Of a stretch of 52,189 nt of DNA, positions 45,917-52,189 are shown piece after piece (position 1 is the stretch's first letter; every line of letters starts with the position of its first letter). A program made the translations under genes and the position numbers. Where the stretch lies: positions 1-52,189 of the forward strand of contig CXTY01000020.1 in the NCBI GenBank assembly GCA_001404055.1. The letters run 5' to 3'. Source of the stretch: Roseibium album. GTDB lineage: Bacteria > Pseudomonadota > Alphaproteobacteria > Rhizobiales > Stappiaceae. The notes below the pieces were generated by a model that saw only the letters and a program-made list of their open reading frames with translations, was not told the DNA's origin and did no database searches.

Positions 45917-46342
45917 TCACTCTGGCAGAATTGTGCCTTTTGTTGTTCTTGAGTTGCCACGAAACTCGGCGATTGTGTCACCGTTCCGATTGGTGATCGT
46001 AACATCGTAAAGCCCTGACCGGCCCTTGCGCCATCGTTCACATGCTGTTGCCGTAAGCCGGTCGTTCAAATGTGCAGGTGCCAGAAAAGTGACGGAGCAA
46101 TGCTGGGCGACGGTCACCTGGTTATAGGTGTTGCAGGCAAACGCGAAGGCGCTGTCGGCAAGTGTGAAGATATAACCGCCGTGACAGATACCATGTCCGT
46201 TGGTCATGTTGTCTGTAATGACCATCGTTATTCTTGCTTGACCTGGCTGGACGAGATCCAGTTTCATGCCAAGATTTTGAGACGCTGTGTCTTGCGCCCA
46301 CATCCGCTGCGAACAGGCTTCCGCGAGTGCTTCAGGGGTCAT
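45917..46342 (-). CDS. paaI: Hydroxyphenylacetyl-CoA thioesterase PaaI
   Basis: Hot-dog-fold thioesterase that releases CoA from stalled ring-hydroxylated phenylacetyl-CoA. In 141 residues, ITDNMTNGHGICHGGYIFTL carries the conserved N-G-H-x3-H-G-G catalytic helix, followed by DSAFAFACNTYN. It lies 20 bp after paaG and 40 bp before paaK on the minus strand. Confidence 0.93.
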   Translation of the reverse strand: MTPEALAEACSQRMWAQDTASQNLGMKLDLVQPGQARITMVITDNMTNGHGICHGGYIFTLADSAFAFACNTYNQVTVAQHCSVTFLAPAHLNDRLTATACERWRKGRSGLYDVTITNRNGDTIAEFRGNSRTTKGTILPE

Positions 46343-46362
46343 AAGGTGCTCCGAAACTGAGG

Positions 46363-47157
46363 TCAGGATCCATTAAACTTGGCTGGGCGTTTTTCAAGGA
46401 ATGACGTCACGCCCTCGCGATAATCATTGGTATTGCCAGCTGTCCTTTGTGCATCCCGTTCAGAATCAAGATGGGCATCCAGCGGCTGTTGAGACGCCTG
46501 TTGGATGAGCTGCTTCGTCAAAGCCAGACCCGCCGTCGCACCGTTGGCGAGCTGTTCTGCGAGGACTGACGCTTCTTTCATAAGGTCTGCGTCCGGAACC
46601 GACTTCCAGATCATGCCCCAGGAAGCGGCTGTCTCGGCGCTTACCGGTTCGGCTGTCATGGCCAGTGCCTTGGCCCTGGCTTCTCCGATCAGGCGGGGCA
46701 GGAACCACGTCCCTCCAGAATCCGGCACAAGGCCTATCTTTGAAAACGCCTGAATGAACTTGGCGGAATGGGCGGCCAGAACGATATCGCAGGCAAGTGC
46801 AATATTTGCACCGGCACCGGCTGCAACACCATTGACTGCACAAATCACCGGCAAGCGAAGCTCTCGGATCTGACGAACCAGAGGATTATAAAGGGTTTCA
46901 AGCGTGTGACCCAGGTCAGGAGCCTCTCCGCCGGCCCGAATGTCACGGTCCGAAAGGTCCTGTCCTGCACAAAACGCACGTCCTGCGCCGGTCATTAACA
47001 CCGCTCTGACTTCGGCATTTTCCTGCGCCTGTGTGAGGGCAGCGCGCAAGTAACGATGCGTTTCTTCGTTAAATGCGTTCAATCGTTCCGGGCGATTCAG
47101 CGTTATCTGAAGTATACCGTCACGATAATCCGTCAAAACTGGCTTTGCGTCGGCCAT
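46363..47157 (-). CDS. paaG: 2-(1,2-epoxy-1,2-dihydrophenyl)acetyl-CoA isomerase PaaG
   Basis: Crotonase-fold enzyme converting the ring epoxide to oxepin-CoA. The 264 residues show LNRPERLNAFNEETHRYLRA, the oxyanion loop AFCAGQDLSDRD, AVNGVAAGAGANIALACDIV and FSKIGLVPDSGGTWFLPRLI with the catalytic Asp. The ATG at 47157 with GGGAGGGG upstream is preferred over one seven codons earlier. It is first in the minus-strand unit, directly behind the second paa operator (17 bp). Confidence 0.93.
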   Translation of the reverse strand: MADAKPVLTDYRDGILQITLNRPERLNAFNEETHRYLRAALTQAQENAEVRAVLMTGAGRAFCAGQDLSDRDIRAGGEAPDLGHTLETLYNPLVRQIRELRLPVICAVNGVAAGAGANIALACDIVLAAHSAKFIQAFSKIGLVPDSGGTWFLPRLIGEARAKALAMTAEPVSAETAASWGMIWKSVPDADLMKEASVLAEQLANGATAGLALTKQLIQQASQQPLDAHLDSERDAQRTAGNTNDYREGVTSFLEKRPAKFNGS

Positions 47158-47171
47158 GCGCCCCTCCCAAA

Positions 47172-47212
47172 GCATCACAACAAACTTCTCTTTATCGAGA
47201 ATCTTGTGACAT
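47172..47212. promoter_or_regulatory. paa operator 2, upstream of paaG
   Basis: TCACAA (47175-47180) and TTGTGA (47204-47209) are an inverted repeat with exactly the same 35-bp span and the same flanks (GCATCACAA, TTGTGAC) as the dyad before paaA. It lies 17 bp from the paaG ATG. The other start in this spacer, hlyD at 47371, is 160 bp away. Confidence 0.68.
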
Positions 47213-47370
47213 TAATGCACGACTGAAGGCACTGGTCAAAGCAAGAAAACTGGAAAAAGCACGGAATCCCAATTTGATAAAAAAATCCAATATTAACAAC
47301 ATGATTCAGCTGATATTTACCTTAAGCGCGGATCCTTGCGATCAACGATCATTGCCAGCATCAGGACGTC

Positions 47371-48690
47371 ATGTTTAGCCGTAGATCCGCCGCTGAAAAT
47401 ATTTCTCTCGATATGCCTCTGGAGTTGGAGGAAGGACCGCCGTCTCACGCCTACAAGCGTGTACTGCAGGTTCTCTCGTTCAGTGCGGCTGCATTTCTTG
47501 CATGGTCGGTTGTTGGTCAAGTTCGCGAGGTCGCGAAAGCCTCCGGAGAGATTATTCCTGCTGGAAAAATTCAGACTGTTGGACACCTTGAGGGCGGGAT
47601 CGTTGCGGAAGTACTGGTTCAGGAAGGTCAACTTGTTGAAGTCGGAACACCGCTTGTCCGGCTTCAGGAAGCGGCAACGTCCAGTGACCTCGAAAAAGTT
47701 CGCACGCGATTGAGGTTTTTGGCCGGTGAAGCACAACGCTTTGCTGTAAAAGCCGAAACGGCTGACCATACAGGTTTGCGCTTAACCGGCGAAGATGGTT
47801 TCAGCGAAGCGCAACAAGCAGCTCTGGAAGCGCAACAAATGGCGTTTGTGCAGGAACAGTATGCTCTGAAAGCCCGCGTTACCGAAAAGGTAGGTGAGGT
47901 TGCCAATCTTGTTGAGCGGATCGCATTACAGGAAACGCAAGTCGAGATTGAACAGGAAAAATTCTCGATCCAGGAATCGCTGTTCAAGCAAGGCTACACT
48001 TCGAAGCGTAGATATCTGGACGCGAAGTCAGCCCTCCAGAATGCTCAAAGTGAAATGAGTGAACTCAGAGGCATGAAAGGCCGCGCAGAGGCGCAATTGG
48101 CAGAAGCAAACGCCGGGTTAGCACGATCCATCGCGGTGGCGGAAGAAGAACTCGCCGAAGAACGCAGCCGTGTCGTTCAGGAACACAGTGAACTGGCATT
48201 TGAGGCAGACAAGCAGCGGGACAGGTTTGAGCGTCTGTTCATTCGGGCACCCGCGAGTGGACACGTCAAAGCGCTCTACCTCAAGGGTCCTGGCAGCGTG
48301 CTGGCTCCCGGTGATGTGGTTGCGGAAATTGTACCAAGTGGTGGCGAGCTAATTGCCGAAGTGAGAATTTCACCACGGGACATCGGTCACGTTGAAATAG
48401 GTGATCAGGCCGAAATTGCAGTCACCACTTTTGATCCAAATATTCAGGGAACATTGCAGGGAGAAGTATCAGTTATCTCCGCTTCAAGTTTCAGGGACGA
48501 CCAGGGGAACTACTATTTCAGGGCGAAGATCCCATTGAGCTCCAATGAGATTGGTCAGGGCTCGCAGGCAGAAACAATTTCGCCGGGAATGGTTGTTGAC
48601 GCAAAGATTGTCACTGGATCGAAGTCCGTCATGCAATACATGCTCAAGCCGGTGACACGCGCTATTGGGGACCCGCTAAGCGAAAGGTAG
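47371..48690 (+). CDS. HlyD-family type I secretion periplasmic adaptor
   Basis: Membrane-fusion protein linking an inner-membrane ABC exporter to a TolC-type channel. The 439 residues have a short cytoplasmic start, one transmembrane helix (about 30-50, VLQVLSFSAAAFLAWSVVGQ), a lipoyl/barrel-sandwich half motif (GKIQTVGHLEGGIVAEVLVQ), a long coiled coil (about 95-280, with LVERIALQETQVEIEQEKFS) and the C-terminal beta-barrel (IRAPASGHVKALYLKGPGSV; IGDQAEIAVTTFDPN). AGGA precedes the ATG. No ABC exporter or TolC gene is in the window. The convergent neighbour is an RTX repeat protein, its likely substrate. Confidence 0.92.
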   Translation: MFSRRSAAENISLDMPLELEEGPPSHAYKRVLQVLSFSAAAFLAWSVVGQVREVAKASGEIIPAGKIQTVGHLEGGIVAEVLVQEGQLVEVGTPLVRLQEAATSSDLEKVRTRLRFLAGEAQRFAVKAETADHTGLRLTGEDGFSEAQQAALEAQQMAFVQEQYALKARVTEKVGEVANLVERIALQETQVEIEQEKFSIQESLFKQGYTSKRRYLDAKSALQNAQSEMSELRGMKGRAEAQLAEANAGLARSIAVAEEELAEERSRVVQEHSELAFEADKQRDRFERLFIRAPASGHVKALYLKGPGSVLAPGDVVAEIVPSGGELIAEVRISPRDIGHVEIGDQAEIAVTTFDPNIQGTLQGEVSVISASSFRDDQGNYYFRAKIPLSSNEIGQGSQAETISPGMVVDAKIVTGSKSVMQYMLKPVTRAIGDPLSER

Positions 48691-48749
48691 TTCGCAAGCG
48701 ATTTGCCAATTGGCTCTGTTCCTAACAAATTGCAGAAAATACACAAAGT

Positions 48750-48781
48750 AAAAGCCCCGCCGTTTCCAGAGGGGCTTTTTT
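48750..48781. terminator. Bidirectional terminator between hlyD and the RTX gene
   Basis: AAAAGCCCC (48750-48758) and GGGGCTTTT (48771-48779) form a 9-bp stem with a 12-nt loop and T tracts in both directions, between convergent genes. Confidence 0.88.
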
Positions 48782-48807
48782 CAGTCACCGCTGTCCGGTG
48801 ACATCAG

Positions 48808-51800
48808 CTACCAGCGTATCTCTTCAACGTCTGCAAAGATCACCTGGCTTCCATCCGCGAAATCGATGTAGCCGTCGGTATCTTGTGAAAGATCGATAAC
48901 ACCATTTTCAGTGTCTACGCTGTCAATAGAACCATTGGTGACGGTCACAGTCCAGTCGGTGCCATATTCGCCAGCAGCTGTTATTCCTGGCCCACCGCCA
49001 AGGTCGATCACGTCGGTCCAAGCCACTCCACTGCCAGCGTTGATGGTGTCACTGCCGTCTCCCAGGCCGTACATAAAGAGATCAGATCCATCACCGCCAT
49101 TCATGTAGTCGGAACCTTCACCGCCGACAATCACGTCATCACCTGACCCACCACTGATGTTGTCGGTACCGGTTTCACCGAAGAGAAGGTCGCGACCACC
49201 GCCGCCAGAAATGGCGTCATCGCCGCTAACGCTGCCGCCTTCAATGCGGTCGTCACCACTACCGGTATAGATTGTGTCATTGCCACCCACGCCGTCGACC
49301 GAGTGCGAAGCAGTGTCGCTTGATTGGTCGAAATAACCACTGCTTGTAGTGCCGGTGAAGGAGTTGTCATAAGTCCCGTCAACGGAAACCGTGAATGTTT
49401 CACTCGAAGTAGAACCATCAGAAGACGTTGCAGTCACAGCCAGGTCGATGGAGCTTTCGACCTGGCTGTCGAAGAAGGCGTGATCCGCAACTGTGACAAC
49501 ACCGCTATCGTCAACTTCAAATCGGTCATCGCTGAGCGTGTAGGTCACTGTATCGCCATCAACATCCGTTGCTGATGCAGTGATTCCAATTTGTGTGCCG
49601 GCAGCATCGGTTTCGTGAATGCTGTTTGATGAGACATCAGCATCTGATACAGCTCCGATATCTGAGCCGAATAGGTCAGACATTGATTGGTCACCATCTG
49701 CAAATCTCAACGTTTCGATATTCGAAATCGTGTCCGAGCCATCCGTGCCAACATTGTCAGCTACCGTGTAGGTATCGTCACCATTGTCAGTAATTGTGTA
49801 GTCAGCGTAATTACCTGAGTAGACGACTGCGTCGGTTCCGCTTGCTCCATCGATGATATCGTCGCCGGCACCGCCGGTTACGGTATCATCGCCACTGTTC
49901 AGAGAAATTGTATCGTCTCCAGATGAACCAACGATGGTGTCGTTGTTGCTGGTTCCGATAATTTCGTCAACGCCAGTGAGTGTGACGTTTGAAAAATCAA
50001 AATTAGCCTGAGCGTCATTTGTACCTAGTTGATCACCGGTCGCGCTGGAACCGTCGATAACTTCTATGCCACTGGTTGAGGAGAAATCACCTTGGATCCT
50101 ATAAGTGCCCGACCCAGTGCCCAGAACAATGGTATCTGTTCCGCTGGTGCCTGTATCTACGATGGTGTTGGTATTACCACCATCTATGTCGTCGAGCATG
50201 ATCGTATCTGATCCTTCGCCGCCATCTACCGTGTCACCACCCGAACCGGTATAGATGGAGTCGTCGCCCGCGCCGCCATTCAAGGTGTCGTTTCCATCGA
50301 AACCATAAATGACGTCATCGTTTGAAGAACCGGTGATCGTGTCAGCGTTGTTGGTGCCCAGCTCTATTCCAACAGTTTCTGTAAACGTATTGCCACCACC
50401 ATCTGTTACCTGAACTGTTACGGTGTCGCTGTAGACGGACGAGGCATCATGACTTCCGACCAGGCTGATCTCGCCGGAGTTTGTATCTATTGCAAACTTT
50501 CCGCCTGCATCGTCGGTGAGCAGGAAAGTATGTGTGTCACCTGCATCCGTATCAATAACAGAAGACACACTGGCAACGACAGATCCTGACTGAATAGTGG
50601 AAGCTGTGACCGCAAGCTCTGCGCCATTGGCAAGCGAAATGTCATTTGATCCGGCCAGGTCGCTAGACGACCCAGTTGTGAACTGCCAATTGCTTGTCAG
50701 ATTGGATTCAGATCCAGGGTCGGACAATTGACTATCCCAATTACTTGAGATTTCGTCACTTGTGCGAACATCGCTCCAGACTCGCGCCTCATAGATCTCT
50801 CCGGACATAATTTGCGTGCTGTCGAAAGAACCGCCAACGCTGTCCTGTTCCTGACCGAACATGAGTGTCCCACCGGAACTCACCTCTGCAAGGAAGCTGA
50901 GACCGGATTCAGTGTCCGCCAGAGCACCATCTACGTAGAGTGAAACAGAGTTCATGGTTTCATCAAAAGCAAGAGAAACCGTGTGCTGAGATCCGTCAGC
51001 CAGATCAAGGCCAGAGCCAATCGAAAAATGCTCGTTACCCAACGCCACCGTCATTGTTCCATCGGTCTCATAGAAGATCAGGAACTCATTGGCGTAAGAG
51101 CTGTCTGCGTAGGATACCAAGGACTGAGTACTGCCGGTGTCGTTCATCGTGAACGACATTTCAAAGGTAAATGAGTTGTTGTTGAAGCCATCGAAACTGG
51201 ACACGCTGGCATATTCAGTCGTAGCGCCACTATCATTCAATTGAAGTGCGTAGTCATTTTCGATTGTTAGATCGGTATTTCCAGTGAACTCGAGATCGGT
51301 TGGAATAACGATTGTTGCTGCAGCGTGATCCCCATCAGCGAAGCTGAAAAACTCTACATTGGTGACCGTATCGGTCCCCTCCGGTGAATCCGTACGGTTG
51401 TCAACGACTGTGTATGTCCCGCTGGACTCGGTAATCGTGTAGTCTGCGCGATTGCCGGAATAAACTGCATAGTCAGTTCCGCCGCCACCGTCGATGCTGT
51501 CGTTTCCGGCACCACCTTCCAGTGTATCGTTGTCGCCTTCGCCACTCAGGTAGTCGTTACCTTCGCCACCGATGATATTGTCATCACCGCCACCGCCATA
51601 GATCGTGTCGTTACCTTCGCCGCCATCCAGATAGTTGTTATCTGTATTGGGTTCAGTACCAACTACGTCGTCGATAAAGTCGTTTCCGCCGCCGCCATAG
51701 ACGGTATCGGCACCTTCACCGTATAGGATGGTGTCATCACCGGCACCGCCATAGACCAAATCGGCGCCTGCACCGCTGTATCTCGTATGCCGTCTTCTGC

Positions 51801-52189
51801 TTGAAAAAAAAATGTCGGCACCCACGTTCCCCGTAATTGTTGTTTCAGAAACTCCAATATCGGTGAATGTGCTTCCGCTCATCTGGTAAGATTCAGCCAC
51901 GTCGGATACCGAGATGGAAAAGGTTTCCTGAGATGTCGATCCGTCAGTTGAAGTCGCCGTAACGGTGAGGGTCACCGTCGGCTCGCTTTCGTAGTCGAAC
52001 GAAGCGCCAGTTGCGACCGTGACTGTACCGTCTGCTGCAACTTCAAAACGTGCATCGTTGACGGAATAACTAACTGAATCAGTGACATCAGAGTCTGTTG
52101 CCAGCGCGGTGACACCAACCTGGGCACCGGCAGATGCATCTTCTGCAATGGAGTTTGCCGTTGCGTCAACGATGCACGTTTTGAAGTTG
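48808..52189 (-). CDS. Large secreted cadherin/LamG/RTX repeat protein, C-terminal part
   Basis: At least 1,127 codons, open to the window edge; the N-terminus is missing. In N-to-C order: a cadherin/VCBS-like repeat (52160-51870), RTX nonapeptides of GGxGxD type (51790-51470), a YSGNRADYTI...NVEFFSFADGD module (51480-51320), a LamG/concanavalin-like domain (51300-50620), a cadherin-like repeat (50610-50340), more RTX blocks (50340-50180 and 49960-49840), a second YSGNYADYTI module, another cadherin-like repeat (49680-49370), a last RTX block (49310-49080), and an uncleaved C-terminal type I signal region ending VEEIRW. It is probably exported by type I secretion with the convergent HlyD. Codons near 51780-51812 derive from a sequencing adapter and the last 26 bases are a fold-back, so neither stretch should be read as protein. 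Confidence 0.88.
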   Translation of the reverse strand, partial: NFKTCIVDATANSIAEDASAGAQVGVTALATDSDVTDSVSYSVNDARFEVAADGTVTVATGASFDYESEPTVTLTVTATSTDGSTSQETFSISVSDVAESYQMSGSTFTDIGVSETTITGNVGADIFFSSRRRHTRYSGAGADLVYGGAGDDTILYGEGADTVYGGGGNDFIDDVVGTEPNTDNNYLDGGEGNDTIYGGGGDDNIIGGEGNDYLSGEGDNDTLEGGAGNDSIDGGGGTDYAVYSGNRADYTITESSGTYTVVDNRTDSPEGTDTVTNVEFFSFADGDHAAATIVIPTDLEFTGNTDLTIENDYALQLNDSGATTEYASVSSFDGFNNNSFTFEMSFTMNDTGSTQSLVSYADSSYANEFLIFYETDGTMTVALGNEHFSIGSGLDLADGSQHTVSLAFDETMNSVSLYVDGALADTESGLSFLAEVSSGGTLMFGQEQDSVGGSFDSTQIMSGEIYEARVWSDVRTSDEISSNWDSQLSDPGSESNLTSNWQFTTGSSSDLAGSNDISLANGAELAVTASTIQSGSVVASVSSVIDTDAGDTHTFLLTDDAGGKFAIDTNSGEISLVGSHDASSVYSDTVTVQVTDGGGNTFTETVGIELGTNNADTITGSSNDDVIYGFDGNDTLNGGAGDDSIYTGSGGDTVDGGEGSDTIMLDDIDGGNTNTIVDTGTSGTDTIVLGTGSGTYRIQGDFSSTSGIEVIDGSSATGDQLGTNDAQANFDFSNVTLTGVDEIIGTSNNDTIVGSSGDDTISLNSGDDTVTGGAGDDIIDGASGTDAVVYSGNYADYTITDNGDDTYTVADNVGTDGSDTISNIETLRFADGDQSMSDLFGSDIGAVSDADVSSNSIHETDAAGTQIGITASATDVDGDTVTYTLSDDRFEVDDSGVVTVADHAFFDSQVESSIDLAVTATSSDGSTSSETFTVSVDGTYDNSFTGTTSSGYFDQSSDTASHSVDGVGGNDTIYTGSGDDRIEGGSVSGDDAISGGGGRDLLFGETGTDNISGGSGDDVIVGGEGSDYMNGGDGSDLFMYGLGDGSDTINAGSGVAWTDVIDLGGGPGITAAGEYGTDWTVTVTNGSIDSVDTENGVIDLSQDTDGYIDFADGSQVIFADVEEIRW
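51780..51812. other. Illumina P7 adapter sequence embedded in the assembly
   Basis: The plus strand reads ATCTCGTATGCCGTCTTC, then TGCTTG and a run of A, the reverse complement of the Illumina P7 end. On the gene strand it gives the telltale peptide FFSSRRRHTR between GADI and YSGAGADLVYGG. Removing ten codons restores a regular RTX repeat. This is an artefact, not biology. Confidence 0.97.
52038..52189. repeat. 26-bp exact inverted repeat ending at the window edge
   Basis: Bases 52164-52189 are the exact reverse complement of 52038-52063, and homology stops abruptly at 52163. In the reading frame this replaces expected cadherin sequence with an odd NFKTCIVD peptide. It is best explained as a fold-back chimera at a contig end. 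Confidence 0.85.

Noticed and set aside
48900..51800. Regularly spaced short repeats that could suggest a CRISPR array
   Set aside because: They encode GGxGxD calcium-binding nonapeptides in one reading frame and vary at codon third positions; there are no constant repeats with unique spacers and no cas genes.

Overview
This window comes from an alphaproteobacterium. Gene order and protein features suggest a marine member of the Hyphomicrobiales close to Stappiaceae (Roseibium/Labrenzia-like). That placement is an inference from a conserved gene neighbourhood (erpA, dgt, argS, SPOR protein, nagZ, scpAB, tatABC, serS, surE, pcm, nlpD, yajC, secDF), a GAAC-N7-GNAC type LexA site, and CCTCCTCCC-loop RNAs downstream of DUF1127 genes. 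The window has the look of one complete short-read contig. It starts inside a truncated IS5-family transposase and ends inside a repetitive RTX/cadherin gene. The right edge carries an exact fold-back of nearby sequence and, 400 bp inward, an embedded Illumina P7 adapter.

Positions 1-26 kb are mainly housekeeping. On the minus strand lie the IS fragment, xthA and erpA. On the plus strand follow dgt, argS and an 846-residue SPOR protein. A small accessory block (LysR regulator, EamA transporter, esterase; 7.4-10.4 kb) separates the SPOR gene from nagZ-scpA-scpB. An orphan Fe3+-type ABC ATPase precedes tatABC. Then come serS, surE-pcm-nlpD, a DUF815 ATPase on the minus strand, and yajC-secD-secF. 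Behind secDF sit homologues of two mitochondrial complex I assembly factors (NDUFAF3 and NDUFAF6).

Positions 26-37 kb hold trmFO, then two DUF1127 micro-genes, each followed by hairpins with a CCTCCTCCC loop (2 + 3; cuckoo/CcsR-type small RNAs). Next are uvrA and ssb, divergent around a LexA-type site, and a small orphan HExxH metallopeptidase-like gene with an activator/repressor-like promoter. An L,D-transpeptidase gene follows whose apparent native signal-peptide start is cut off by an in-frame amber codon. A ZnuA-type zinc-binding protein has a Zur-like box.

Positions 37-47 kb form a phenylacetate catabolic cluster: paaX, then paaA-DUF3291-paaB-paaC-paaD-paaE-paaZ on the plus strand, and paaG-paaI-paaK on the minus strand. 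The products activate phenylacetate to the CoA ester (PaaK), epoxidise it (PaaABCE, with PaaD), isomerise it to the oxepin (PaaG), open and oxidise the ring (PaaZ), and rescue stalled CoA esters (PaaI). Both transcription units have the same 35-bp dyad upstream (TCACAA-N23-TTGTGA), a strong candidate operator for the co-encoded regulator. The lower-pathway genes (paaF, paaH, paaJ) are not in the window.

Positions 47.3-52.2 kb encode a HlyD-type type I secretion adaptor. Convergent with it is the C-terminal part of a large secreted repeat protein with cadherin-like, LamG and RTX calcium-binding segments. No tRNA, rRNA or CRISPR array was seen.
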